From Roseomonas sp. KE2513 (GTDB taxonomy: Bacteria > Pseudomonadota > Alphaproteobacteria > Acetobacterales > Acetobacteraceae), in NCBI RefSeq assembly GCF_016107305.1, contig NZ_RCVR01000019.1, forward strand, positions 1-64,000: a stretch of 64,000 nucleotides of DNA, read 5' to 3'. Positions 8,807 through 17,339 of this stretch are shown one piece after another. The position numbers and the translations under genes are program-made. Numbering within the stretch: position 1 is the stretch's first letter; each line of letters opens with the position of its first letter. The notes below the pieces were generated by a model. That model searched no databases. It was not told where the DNA came from and was given only the letters and a program-made list of their open reading frames with translations.

Positions 8807-9541
8807 ATGTTCGGCATCAAGTTCAACCACGGCCATATCGAGCGGAACCTCATCCTGCTCGGCGTGCTGACCCTCATCACCATCTCGATCGGCGGCCTCG
8901 TGCAGGTCATCCCGCTGTTTGCCGTCGAGAGCACCATCGAGCGCGTGGGCGGCATCCGCCCCTACACGCCGCTGGAGCAGGCGGGACGCGACATCTACGT
9001 GCGCGAGGGCTGCTACACCTGCCACAGCCAGATGGTCCGCCCCTTCCGCGACGAGCGGGAGCGCTACGGCCACTACTCGCTCGCGGCCGAGAGCATGTTC
9101 GACCACCCCTTCCAATGGGGCAGCAAGCGCACCGGGCCCGACCTCGCCCGCGTCGGCGGCCGCTACTCCGACGACTGGCACGTGCTGCACCTGCGCAACC
9201 CACGCCACGTCGTGCCCGAGAGCATCATGCCGGCCTATGCCTTCCTCGACCGACCGCTGAACTACGGCGACATCGGCCAGCGGCTCGCAACGCTGCGCAC
9301 GGCCGGCGTGCCCTACACCGACGAGATGGTTGCGAATGCCCGCGCCGACCTCGAGGCGCAGGCGCGGCCGGCGGAGGACGCGAGCGCCTTCTCCGCCCGC
9401 TACGGCCGCGCGCGGCCGATGGACCCGGACGGCAACGCGAAGTCGATCACCGAGATGGATGCGCTCGTCGCCTACCTGCAGATGCTTGGCACTCTCGTGG
9501 ACTTCTCCGAGGTCACGCCCGAGCGGCTGCGGCAGCAGTAA
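8807..9541 (+). CDS. ccoO: cbb3-type oxidase mono-haem subunit II
   Basis: A 244-residue membrane-anchored cytochrome c. One N-terminal helix (about residues 15-38) anchors a periplasmic domain with a single haem site, CYTCHSQMV (C69, C72, H73). A distal methionine is likely in [10 protein letters not shown]. It passes electrons from CcoP to CcoN. The length fits the family. It follows ccoN by 15 bases and precedes ccoQ, in the normal order. Confidence 0.96.
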   Translation: MFGIKFNHGHIERNLILLGVLTLITISIGGLVQVIPLFAVESTIERVGGIRPYTPLEQAGRDIYVREGCYTCHSQMVRPFRDERERYGHYSLAAESMFDHPFQWGSKRTGPDLARVGGRYSDDWHVLHLRNPRHVVPESIMPAYAFLDRPLNYGDIGQRLATLRTAGVPYTDEMVANARADLEAQARPAEDASAFSARYGRARPMDPDGNAKSITEMDALVAYLQMLGTLVDFSEVTPERLRQQ

Positions 9542-9554
9542 GGAGGGATCCGTC

Positions 9555-9707
9555 ATGACCATCGAACAGATCCACAGCCTGCTGCTGACCACCTGGATCG
9601 TCTGGTTCTTCGCCCTCTTCACCGGGATCGTCTTCTGGGCCATGCGTCCGGCCCGGCGGGAGAAGTTTGAGCGCGCGCGGCTCATCCCGTTGCGCGAAGC
9701 CGAGTAG
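9555..9707 (+). CDS. ccoQ: cbb3-type oxidase small subunit
   Basis: A 50-residue single-helix protein. The helix covers roughly residues 10-30 (LLTTWIVWFFALFTGIVFWA) and is followed by a basic tail with RPARREKFERA, typical of CcoQ/FixQ. It stabilises the oxidase complex and its association with CcoP. An AAGGAGGGA ribosome site ends about seven bases before the ATG. It sits between ccoO and ccoP as expected. Confidence 0.9.
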   Translation: MTIEQIHSLLLTTWIVWFFALFTGIVFWAMRPARREKFERARLIPLREAE

Positions 9708-9718
9708 GAGCGCGCGCC

Positions 9719-10618
9719 ATGTCCGATACCATGCACGACGCCCTGCACGCCGCGCCGCACCGCGACGAGCACACGGGCACCACCACCACCGGACACGAGT
9801 GGGACGGCATCCGCGAGCTGAACACGCCGCTGCCGCGCTGGTGGCTCTACACCTTCTATGCCTGCATCGCTTTCGCGGCGCTCTGGGTGGTGCTCTATCC
9901 TGCCCTGCCCTTCACCGGCATGGGGCTGCTCGGCTACACGGCGCGCGGGGCGGCGGACGCGGACCGCGCGGCCCAGGCCACTGCCGCCGAGCCGATGCTG
10001 GCCCGCCTGCGCGCCACCAGCCCGGAGGGGATCCTCGCCGACCCGGACCTGCGCGGCTACGCCGTCTCCGGCGGGCGCGTTGCCTTCGCCAATACCTGCG
10101 CGGGCTGCCACGGCGCGGGAGGGCAGGGGAACCCCGGCTTCCCGAACCTGGCCGATGACGAGTGGCTCTGGGGCGGCAGCCTGGTGGCGGTCGAGCAGAC
10201 CATCCGGCACGGCATCCGCGCGCCGGACGACGAGGAGACCCGCACCTCCATGATGCCGCGCTTCGTGGCGGACGGGCTGCTCACCGCGCCCCAGGCGAAC
10301 GACGTGGCCGAGCACGTGCTCTCGCTGACCGACCGCGCGACCGACAAGGCCGCCGCCGCCCGCGGCGCCGCCGTCTTCGCCGAGAACTGCGCGAGCTGCC
10401 ACGGCGAGCGCGCCGAGGGCAACCGCGAGATGGGCGCGCCGCGCCTGAGTGACCAGGTCTGGCTCTACGGCGGCGACAAGGCGACGATCCTGCGCACCGT
10501 CTCCTACGGCCGCGGCGGCGCCATGCCCGCCTGGGAGCGCCGGCTGGACCCCGCCACCATCCGCATGCTGACCGTCTACGTGCAGAGCCTCGGCGGCACG
10601 GAGCCCGCGGCGCAATGA
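9719..10618 (+). CDS. ccoP: cbb3-type oxidase di-haem subunit III
   Basis: A 299-residue membrane-bound di-haem cytochrome c. The N-terminal FixP_N region includes a helix at about residues 41-61. Two periplasmic cytochrome c domains follow, with haem sites CAGCH (C127, C130, H131) and CASCH (C224, C227, H228). It takes electrons from soluble cytochrome c and hands them to CcoO. The last codons overlap the ccoG start by four bases (ATGA). Confidence 0.96.
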   Translation: MSDTMHDALHAAPHRDEHTGTTTTGHEWDGIRELNTPLPRWWLYTFYACIAFAALWVVLYPALPFTGMGLLGYTARGAADADRAAQATAAEPMLARLRATSPEGILADPDLRGYAVSGGRVAFANTCAGCHGAGGQGNPGFPNLADDEWLWGGSLVAVEQTIRHGIRAPDDEETRTSMMPRFVADGLLTAPQANDVAEHVLSLTDRATDKAAAARGAAVFAENCASCHGERAEGNREMGAPRLSDQVWLYGGDKATILRTVSYGRGGAMPAWERRLDPATIRMLTVYVQSLGGTEPAAQ

Positions 10619-12120
10619 GCAAGATGCAGAAGCCCGCGGCCTTCTCGCCCGACGACCGGAACCAGCCGCTCTACGCCGATCGCGTGCGGGTCTACCCGCA
10701 GGCGGTCACGGGGAAGGTCCGTCGCGCGAAGTGGGCCGTGCTCGGCTTCTGCCTCGGCCTCTACTACCTCCTGCCCTGGATGCGCTGGGACCGCGGCCCT
10801 GGCCAGCCGGACCAGGCCGTGCTCGTCGATATGGACAAGGGCCGGCTCTTCTTCTTCCCGATCGAGGTCTGGCCGCAGGAGGTCTACTACCTCACGGGCC
10901 TGCTGCTGCTCGGCGCGCTCGGGATCTTCGCGGCCACCTCCCTCTTCGGCCGCGTCTGGTGCGGCTTCGCCTGCCCGCAGACGGTCTGGACCGACCTCTA
11001 CATGCTCGTCGAGCGCTGGATCGAGGGCGACCGCAACGCCCGCATGCGCCGCGACGCGAAGCCGCGCTGGAGCGCGGGAGACTGGGGCCTGAAGCTCGCG
11101 AAGCACGCCGCCTGGATCCTGATCGCGGCGGCGACCGGCGGCGCCTGGGTGATGTACTTCACCGACGCGCCGACCCTCCTGCGCGACCTGCTGCACTTCG
11201 ACGTCTCGCCCTCCATCCTCGGCTTCGCGGGGCTCTTCACCCTCTCCACCTATCTCCTCGCCGGCTGGGCGCGGGAGCAGGTCTGCACCTATATGTGCCC
11301 CTGGCCCCGCTTCCAGTCCGCGATGCTCGACGACGACAGCCTCGCCGTCTCCTACCGCGCCTGGCGCGGCGAGCCGCGGGGCAAGGCGCGCGACACCTCC
11401 GCCGGCGACTGCATCGACTGCCGCGCCTGCGTGAATGTCTGCCCCACCGGCGTCGATATCCGCGAGGGCCTGCAGATGGCCTGCATCAATTGCGGCCTCT
11501 GTATCGACGCCTGCGACGGCATCATGACGAAGCTCGGCCGGCCGACGGCGCTGGTCGCTTTCGAGACGGTCGGCAATCTCGCGGCCGCGACGGCGGCCAC
11601 CGCGGCCATCCCGCCCGGCCCCGCCCGCTGCGCACCTGGCATGGCCGCACGCCGCCCCGCGCGCCTGCTGCGCCCGCGCACCTGGTTCTACGCTGCCGCC
11701 ATGAGTGTCATCGGCGCGGTGATGATCGGCGCCTTTGCCGGGCGCACGGATGTGGGCATCGAGGCGCTGCGCGACCGTGCCCCGCTCTTCGTGCGCCTTG
11801 CCGATGGCAGCGTGCGGAACAGCTACACCCTGAAGATCTCCGACCGCCGTGCCAGCGTGGAGCGGCTTGCGATCGGCGTCGAGGGGCTGCCCGGGGGCGC
11901 CTCCTGGGGGGTGCTGAACGGCGGGGAGCCCGATGCCGCCGGCCGCCCGACGATCGAGACCCGCGCGGACGGCGTCGCCGAGGCGCGCCTCTTCATCACC
12001 ACCGCGCCGCAGGGCCGGCCGGAGGAGGAGAGCACTCCCATCCGCATCCGCCTTCTCCAGCCCGGCAGCGATACCGAGCGCGCTGCGGTTGGCACCGTCT
12101 TCCTGAGGCCTCGTTCATGA
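10615..12120 (+). CDS. ccoG: cytochrome c oxidase accessory protein, Fe-S/copper related
   Basis: A 501-residue polytopic protein of the CcoG/FixG/RdxA family. Five or so helices are interspersed with cysteine motifs: GFACPQTVWTD, CTYMCPWPRF, and two ferredoxin-like [4Fe-4S] sites, CIDCRACVNVCP and CINCGLCIDACD. A C-terminal Ig-like FixG_C domain fills about residues 385-500. CcoG proteins are reported to reduce copper for cbb3 assembly. Start and end overlap ccoP and ccoH, so the genes are translationally coupled. Confidence 0.95.
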   Translation: MSKMQKPAAFSPDDRNQPLYADRVRVYPQAVTGKVRRAKWAVLGFCLGLYYLLPWMRWDRGPGQPDQAVLVDMDKGRLFFFPIEVWPQEVYYLTGLLLLGALGIFAATSLFGRVWCGFACPQTVWTDLYMLVERWIEGDRNARMRRDAKPRWSAGDWGLKLAKHAAWILIAAATGGAWVMYFTDAPTLLRDLLHFDVSPSILGFAGLFTLSTYLLAGWAREQVCTYMCPWPRFQSAMLDDDSLAVSYRAWRGEPRGKARDTSAGDCIDCRACVNVCPTGVDIREGLQMACINCGLCIDACDGIMTKLGRPTALVAFETVGNLAAATAATAAIPPGPARCAPGMAARRPARLLRPRTWFYAAAMSVIGAVMIGAFAGRTDVGIEALRDRAPLFVRLADGSVRNSYTLKISDRRASVERLAIGVEGLPGGASWGVLNGGEPDAAGRPTIETRADGVAEARLFITTAPQGRPEEESTPIRIRLLQPGSDTERAAVGTVFLRPRS

Positions 12121-12596
12121 ACGCCATCGCTGCACACCCCCCAGCGCGGGGCCGCTGGATTCCCTGGGTCTTCGTCGCCGGCTTCCTGGTGGTGATCGGC
12201 GTCAACGCCGTGCTCATCACGGCCGCCGTCGGTACCTTCACGGGCACGACGACCACGGGTGCCTATGACCGCGGCCTCGGCTACGGCGCGGTGCTCGACG
12301 AGGCCGCGCGCCAGAAGGCGCTCGGCTGGAAGGCGGAGATCGCCCGGGCCGGCGGCGCGGTCGTCCTCACGGTGCGCCTGCCCGACGGCTCGCCGCTGCC
12401 GGCCGATGCCTCCGTCACCGGTACTCTCCAGCGGCCGCTCGACCGCACCGCTCTCCCGCTCGGCTTCCAGCCCTCCGCCCCCGGCACCTGGCGTGCCGCG
12501 GCCGAGGTGCCGGCGCCCGGTGCCTGGGAGGCGGTGCTGACCGTCACCCGCGGCGCCGACCGGCTGGAACGTCGCCAGAGGCTCGTGATCCCATGA
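12117..12596 (+). CDS. ccoH: FixH/CcoH family protein
   Basis: A 159-residue protein with one N-terminal helix (about residues 15-38) and a periplasmic domain ending in RRQRLVIP. The AYDRGLGYGAVLDEAARQKALGW segment is the hallmark of FixH. It is needed for stable assembly of cbb3 oxidase and works with the CcoI copper ATPase. It overlaps ccoG (ATGA) and ccoI (ATGA) by four bases each. Confidence 0.92.
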   Translation: MNAIAAHPPARGRWIPWVFVAGFLVVIGVNAVLITAAVGTFTGTTTTGAYDRGLGYGAVLDEAARQKALGWKAEIARAGGAVVLTVRLPDGSPLPADASVTGTLQRPLDRTALPLGFQPSAPGTWRAAAEVPAPGAWEAVLTVTRGADRLERRQRLVIP

Positions 12597-14962
12597 CCGC
12601 CCTTCCGGCCCGCCTCGACGCCGCCGAGCCGCGCCTGAGCGCCGGTGCCTGCGCGCATTGCGGCGTGCCGGTCACGCCGGGCGCGGGGCGCTTCTGCTGC
12701 GCCGGCTGCGAGGGGGCGGCCGCCCTCATCTCCGGCCTCGGCTTCGGCGCCTTCTATCGCAAGCGGGAGTCTGCGGCCGGAGGCATCCGCCCCACCGCGC
12801 TGCCGCCCGTGGACTTCGCCGCCCGCGCCGTCCCGTCGCGCGGCGGGGCGGAGCACAGCCTGGACCTGATGGTGGCGGGCCTGACCTGCGGCGCCTGCGT
12901 CTGGCTGGTCGAGCAGGCCCTGGCCGCTGATACGGACGTGCTGCGCGCCCGCGCCAGCCTCGCCACGCGCCGCCTGACCGTCACCTGGCGCGGCCCCGCG
13001 GAGCGGGCGGAGGCCCTGGCTTCCCTCGTGGCGCGCCTCGGCTTCCAGGTGGCCCCCTGGTCCGCCGCCTGCCTTCGCGCCACCGAGGACGAGGAAGGGA
13101 AGGCGCTGCTCCGGGCGCTCGGCATCGCTGCCTTCGGCGCCTCCAACGTGATGATGCTCTCCGTCGCCGTTTGGGTCGGCAGCGACATGGGGGAGGGCAC
13201 GCGCGGGCTGATGCACTGGCTGGCCGCGCTGATCGCGCTGCCGGTCGTGCTTGTGGCCGGCATGCCCTTCTACCGCTCCGCCGTCGGTGCGATCCGGGCG
13301 GGGCGGGTGAACATGGACCTCGCGGTCTCGCTCGGCGTGCTCGCGACCACGGCGATGAGCCTCTCCGAGGCCGTCCGCAACGGTCCCTATACCTGGTTCG
13401 ACGGGGCGACGGCGCTGCTGGCCCTGCTGCTCGGCGGCCGCGTGCTCGACCGCGCCGCCCGCCGCCGCGCCCGCCAGGCCTGCGCCGAACTGCTGGCGCT
13501 GCAATCCGCCGAGGTGACCCGCCTGGAGGCGGACGGCACCGCTCACCGCCTGGGCGCCGAGGCCGTGCGCCCCGGTGACCGGCTGCTCGTCGCCCCCGGC
13601 GAGCGCCTCGCCCTCGACGGCGTGCTGGAGGAAGGCGAGGCCCTGCTCGACACCGCCGCCACCTCTGGCGAGAGCCTACCCCGCCGCTTCGCCGCCGGCG
13701 CCGCCATGCCGGCCGGCGCCGTGAACCTCGGCGCCGCGCTCGTGCAGCGCGTGACCGCCGGGGCAGCGGAGGGGTCACTGGCCGCCGTCGCGCGCCTGCT
13801 GGAACGGGCCGAGCAGGCGAGGGGCCGCTACGTCTCCGTCGCCGACCGTGCGGCGCGGCTCTACGTGCCCGTCGTCCATATGGTGGCGGCCGCGACCTTC
13901 CTCGGCTGGTGGCTGGGCGTGGGCGTCTCCTGGCAGGCGGCGCTCGTGCCGGCCGTTGCCTCGCTCATCGTGACCTGCCCCTGCGGCCTCGCGATCGCCG
14001 TGCCGGCGGTGCAGGTGGTCGCCGTCGGCGCCCTGTTCCGCCGCGGGGTGCTGGTGGGATCGCCGACAGCGCTGGAGCGGCTGGCGGCCTGCGACGTGGC
14101 CGTGCTCGACAAGACCGGCACCCTCACCACTGGCAGGCCGGAGCTGCTGCCCGATCCCGCCCGGCCGGAGGGCGCGCTGGAGGCCGCCGCGGCCCTCGCC
14201 GCCAGCAGCCGCCACCCGCTCTCCCGCGCGCTCGTCGCCGCTTGCCCTGTGCCCGTCCACGCGGCCGAGGCCGTGGAGGAGATCCCCGGCGCCGGGCTGC
14301 TGCACGGCGAGGAGCGGCTGGGCAGCGCTTCCTTCTGCGGCGCCGGGGAGAGCATGGAGCAGGAGGGCCCCACCCTCTGGTACCGCGCGGGCCCGCAAGC
14401 CGCGCCCGTCGCCTTCCGCTTCGCCGATCCGCTCCGGCCCGACGCGGCGGAGGCCGTGGAGGCGCTGCGGCGTCTGGGGCTGGAGGTCGAGCTTCTCTCC
14501 GGCGATGCGCCCGCGGCCGTGGCCCGGGCGGCCGCCTCCCTCGGCATCGCCAAGTGGCGTGCAGCGGCGACACCTACCGACAAGGCAGCGCGGATCGAGG
14601 CGCTGCGCGCCGCCGGCCGGCGCCCGCTGATGCTCGGCGACGGAATCAATGACGCGGCCGCTCTGGCCTTGGCCCATGCCTCCGCCACGCCAGCGGGCGG
14701 GACGGACCTCGCTCAGGCCGCCGCCGACCTCGTGCTGCGGGCGGAGGGGCTATCGGCCCTGCCGGCCGCGGTGCGAACGGCACGGCGGGCGCAGCGGGCC
14801 GCGCGGCAGAACATCGCCTTCAGCCTCGCCTATAACATCGTCGCGGTGCCGATGGCCGTGCTCGGCTTCGTCACCCCTCTGATCGCGTCGCTGGTGATGG
14901 CCTCGTCATCGCTCGCGGTGATCCTCAACGCGCTCCGCGTGGGGCGGGAGGCTTCGGAATGA
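12593..14962 (+). CDS. ccoI: Copper-transporting P1B-type ATPase for cbb3 assembly
   Basis: A 789-residue metal-pumping ATPase of the CcoI/FixI/CtpA group. In order: an N-terminal cysteine cluster (CAHCG...CCAGC), a heavy-metal-associated domain with GLTCGACVW, eight predicted helices, the transport motif TCPCGLA in helix 6, the phosphorylation site DKTGTLT, and GDGINDAAAL in the hinge. It moves copper outward for insertion into CcoN. It is bounded by ATGA overlaps on both sides, fitting ccoGHIS coupling. Confidence 0.95.
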   Translation: MTALPARLDAAEPRLSAGACAHCGVPVTPGAGRFCCAGCEGAAALISGLGFGAFYRKRESAAGGIRPTALPPVDFAARAVPSRGGAEHSLDLMVAGLTCGACVWLVEQALAADTDVLRARASLATRRLTVTWRGPAERAEALASLVARLGFQVAPWSAACLRATEDEEGKALLRALGIAAFGASNVMMLSVAVWVGSDMGEGTRGLMHWLAALIALPVVLVAGMPFYRSAVGAIRAGRVNMDLAVSLGVLATTAMSLSEAVRNGPYTWFDGATALLALLLGGRVLDRAARRRARQACAELLALQSAEVTRLEADGTAHRLGAEAVRPGDRLLVAPGERLALDGVLEEGEALLDTAATSGESLPRRFAAGAAMPAGAVNLGAALVQRVTAGAAEGSLAAVARLLERAEQARGRYVSVADRAARLYVPVVHMVAAATFLGWWLGVGVSWQAALVPAVASLIVTCPCGLAIAVPAVQVVAVGALFRRGVLVGSPTALERLAACDVAVLDKTGTLTTGRPELLPDPARPEGALEAAAALAASSRHPLSRALVAACPVPVHAAEAVEEIPGAGLLHGEERLGSASFCGAGESMEQEGPTLWYRAGPQAAPVAFRFADPLRPDAAEAVEALRRLGLEVELLSGDAPAAVARAAASLGIAKWRAAATPTDKAARIEALRAAGRRPLMLGDGINDAAALALAHASATPAGGTDLAQAAADLVLRAEGLSALPAAVRTARRAQRAARQNIAFSLAYNIVAVPMAVLGFVTPLIASLVMASSSLAVILNALRVGREASE

Positions 14963-15111
14963 ACGCGCTTGCCCTTCTCGTGCCGCTGGCCCTCGGCCTC
15001 GGCACGCTGGCCCTGCTCTTCTTCGGCTGGACGCTGGGGAACGGGCAGTACGACGACCCCGAGGGAGCGGCCAGCCGCATCCTCTTCGACGATACGAAGG
15101 AGAATTCCTGA
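14959..15111 (+). CDS. ccoS: cbb3 oxidase maturation protein CcoS
   Basis: A 50-residue protein with one helix (about residues 4-24) followed by the family motif GQYDDPEGAASRILFDD. CcoS is needed for cofactor insertion into the cbb3 oxidase. Its ATG overlaps the ccoI stop (ATGA) and its own stop overlaps the next ATG (TGATG). Confidence 0.92.
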   Translation: MNALALLVPLALGLGTLALLFFGWTLGNGQYDDPEGAASRILFDDTKENS

Positions 15112-15314
15112 TGCCCGCCACCGGCTTCAGCACCAGCCACGCGCTCTTCATGATCCTCTCGGCCGCGCTCGCGCTGCTCGGCGTCATCGCCGCCTCCCAG
15201 GCGGCCGATACCGGCTTTGCGGTCTTCGGCGCGGCACTGATGGCCTTCGGCCTCGGCTTCGGCTTCTGGATGCTCAAGCGGGGCCTGGACGCCTGGGAGA
15301 AGGCGCGGCACTGA
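15111..15314 (+). CDS. Small two-helix membrane protein at the end of the cco operon
   Basis: A 67-residue hydrophobic protein with two predicted helices (about residues 10-30 and 36-55) and a basic end, LKRGLDAWEKARH. No family is recognised with confidence. Its ATG overlaps the ccoS stop as TGATG, which argues for co-translation and a role linked to the cbb3 oxidase or its assembly. A strong hairpin follows, so it appears to be the last gene of the operon. Confidence 0.7.
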   Translation: MPATGFSTSHALFMILSAALALLGVIAASQAADTGFAVFGAALMAFGLGFGFWMLKRGLDAWEKARH

Positions 15315-15332
15315 CCCGGTCCGGAAACGGCG

Positions 15333-15364
15333 CGGGGGCCCGGGCCGATGCCCGAGCCCCCGCT
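15333..15364. terminator. Long hairpin ending the cco operon
   Basis: An 8-bp stem GCGGGGGC/GCCCCCGC stacks on a 5-bp stem CGGGC/GCCCG with one mismatch and a CGAT loop. It lies 18 bases after the last cco gene and faces the convergent PEP-CTERM gene. A short pyrimidine-rich tract follows on the plus strand. Likely a two-way terminator. Confidence 0.7.
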
Positions 15365-15411
15365 CGTCGCTTTCCTTCCCAGGACTGCCCGGCAAGCCGG
15401 GCAGGCGAGCC

Positions 15412-15987
15412 TCAGCCGCGCTGGCGGCGGATCAGCCCGAGGCCCAGCAGGCCCATCCCGAAGAGCGCCAGGCTGGCCGGCTCCGGCACCGGGGCGGGCG
15501 TGGCCACGACCGGGGAGAAGGCGAAGATGAGGTCGTTGTAGTCGTAGTCGCCATCGCGCATGTCCTCGAAGCCGACATAGGTCACGTTGTTCGGCAGCTG
15601 GGCGATCGCCGCCGAGGCGGCCGCCGAGAGGGGACCGACGCCGAAGCTGGAGAAGTCGGTCGAGTAGTTGGCGTAGTAGATGCCGTTGTCGGCCACGCCC
15701 GTCGCGAAGGTGGTGCCCCGCGTCAGGTTGTTCAGCTGGAAGCTGACAATCCCGCTGGCCGCCCCGACATTCACCGACGTCCCGATGGCGGCCGTCTGGT
15801 TGTTGAAGATGATGCCCGAGGCGCCGGCGCGCGAGAGCGTGCTCGTGTCCGCCGCGTCACGGTAGACGAAGACGGCCGTGATCTGACCCATCGAGCTGAG
15901 ATCGCCCGGGCTCACGGTGATCGGCGCGGCCTGGGCGGCGGTCGCGGCACCTAAGGATAAGATCGCAGCGAGAACGAGGTTCTTCAT
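15412..15987 (-). CDS. PEP-CTERM sorting-domain exported protein (DUF4114-like)
   Basis: A 191-residue exported protein. A signal peptide (MKNLVLAAILSLGAATAAQA) is followed by a domain with VGFEDMRDGDYDYNDLIFAFS, which resembles DUF4114. The C-terminus has VPEPASLALFGMGLLGLGLI then RRQRG: the PEP motif, hydrophobic helix and basic end recognised by an exosortase. Such proteins are processed and sent to the cell surface or exopolysaccharide. No exosortase gene is in the window. A 16-bp palindrome lies 27-42 bases before the start. Confidence 0.85.
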   Translation of the reverse strand: MKNLVLAAILSLGAATAAQAAPITVSPGDLSSMGQITAVFVYRDAADTSTLSRAGASGIIFNNQTAAIGTSVNVGAASGIVSFQLNNLTRGTTFATGVADNGIYYANYSTDFSSFGVGPLSAAASAAIAQLPNNVTYVGFEDMRDGDYDYNDLIFAFSPVVATPAPVPEPASLALFGMGLLGLGLIRRQRG

Positions 15988-16013
15988 GTTGGGCCAACTC
16001 CTGTGAAGTTAGC

Positions 16014-16029
16014 CTTATCGAGCGATAAG
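16014..16029. promoter_or_regulatory. 16-bp palindrome CTTATCG-AG-CGATAAG
   Basis: Perfect 7-2-7 inverted repeat upstream of the PEP-CTERM gene. Candidate operator or 5'-leader hairpin; the geometry matches the palindromes at 6374 and 29379, though the sequences differ. Confidence 0.4.
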
Positions 16030-16227
16030 CGTGCCAGTTCAGCAGCGAGTTGTTTTCCCTGCCTAACTTCATTCTTAGTCGGAAACGGGAATAAAGTCCG
16101 TCAAAAAAACTGACAGATGTTGGGAAAAAGCATCAAAGGCCAGAATTCCCAGGCTCTGCCGCTGGCGCGCGCCTCGTCGCAGCTTCCGCCTGGCGGCGCA
16201 ACCCCTGGGCGAGGAGCGGCACTGCCT

Positions 16228-16791
16228 TCAGTGCCGGCCGCGATGCGAAAACCCGCCCCGCCCGCCGCCGAAGGGGGTTCCCCGGAACCCGCCATGCGGC
16301 GGCACGGGCCGGCCATAAAAGCCGCGATAGCGGCCGGAGAAGCGGTGATAGCCGTAGCCGGAGAACGGGTAGAGGTAGCCCCAGGGGTAATCCCAGGCAT
16401 AGGCGCCATAGAAGTAGGATGGATAGACTGGCGCGTAGCTGAAGGCCGGGGGCGCGTAGGCGGGTGCCACGACGTTGCCGCGCGCGGCCATGCACTGCAG
16501 ATAGGCCTCTGCGGGAAGAACCGGTGCGGCGGGCGGGCTGGTCCCGAACCCGGCCGGTGCGCCCGCCGCGTTCCCGGGCGGTGTCGCCGGGGTGGTTGCC
16601 GCGATGCCTAACAAGGTGCCGCCAGGCTGGGCTTGGCAGGCCGCATCGTCCACCTGAAGAGCCTCCGCCGTTTTTCCGGCGCCCGGATAAGCCACGAGCG
16701 GCGCCGCGGGCGGCTGCGGCGCCGGCGGCACGGCCACACAAGCGGAGAGGGCGAGCGCCGCGAGGGGAAGGAGGGGACGAAGGGGGATCAT
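16228..16791 (-). CDS. Tyr/Gly/Pro-rich lipoprotein
   Basis: A 187-residue predicted lipoprotein. The lipobox is LSAC, with the acylated cysteine near residue 18. A proline-rich linker follows, then a region with CQAQPGGTLLG and a second cysteine in AYLQCMAARG (about 105), and a tail rich in tyrosine, glycine and aromatic residues (YPSYFYGAYAWDYPWG). Similar Tyr/Gly-rich tails occur in hypothetical envelope proteins of Acetobacteraceae. Function unknown. It lies downstream of no obvious operon partner. Confidence 0.72.
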   Translation of the reverse strand: MIPLRPLLPLAALALSACVAVPPAPQPPAAPLVAYPGAGKTAEALQVDDAACQAQPGGTLLGIAATTPATPPGNAAGAPAGFGTSPPAAPVLPAEAYLQCMAARGNVVAPAYAPPAFSYAPVYPSYFYGAYAWDYPWGYLYPFSGYGYHRFSGRYRGFYGRPVPPHGGFRGTPFGGGRGGFSHRGRH

Positions 16792-16963
16792 GGAGCATCG
16801 GCCGAGTCAGGTGAGACAGGAACGCACGGACCCCGCTTGATGTCTGCCAAGGCGCCGTAACGAAGCACAACAGGGGCGCCACGACCGCCGGGGACGGCCG
16901 TTAACCTCTCCGACGCCCTGCGCGTGCAGTCTGGCCGGGAGCACTTCGCACGGAAAATCCGGC

Positions 16964-17332
16964 ATGGAAAAGCGGCTGATCAATCCTGCGCCCCGCAGCG
17001 ACCGGCTGGCCCTGTTCAAGGCCCGCAACCCTCACCTATCGGACATCCAGCGCGTGCCGGCCATCGACGGCCGGGCGGCGGATCGCGAATGGCTCCGCGT
17101 GAGCGGGATCATGTCGCCCGACCTCTCCTATCCCGACGGCGCACCACGCGGCCCGAGGCGGAGTTTCGACAGGGCCTTTCTGTCCACCTCCCCGCACCTG
17201 CTTGGAAAGCCGATGGTGGGGGAGCTGGCGCGGGCGCCCTCCGCCGGCTCATCCCGAAGCACCGAGCGGAGGACGCCGCGATCCGCGCGGCTGGAGCGGA
17301 TGCGAAACAGCTGGGTGCCGAACGCCGCCTGA
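16964..17332 (+). pseudogene. Glycosyltransferase family 25-like remnant
   Basis: The first 50 or so residues (SDRLALFKARNPHL, QRVPAIDGR) resemble the start of LPS glycosyltransferases of family 25, which begin with an INLDRSxxR-like motif and a PAVDG motif. After about residue 60, where a GCALSHLxLW-like motif should follow, the sequence loses similarity and stops at 122 residues, about half the family length. The catalytic DD region is missing. I read it as a truncated, frameshifted remnant; it could instead be an unrelated small protein. Confidence 0.4.
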
Positions 17333-17339
17333 GCGCCCG

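Noticed and set aside
7181-10615. A 1144-codon open frame antisense to the ccoN-ccoP genes
   Set aside because: It mirrors the cbb3 genes in GC-rich DNA, is highly charged with no domain, and the plus-strand genes are certain.
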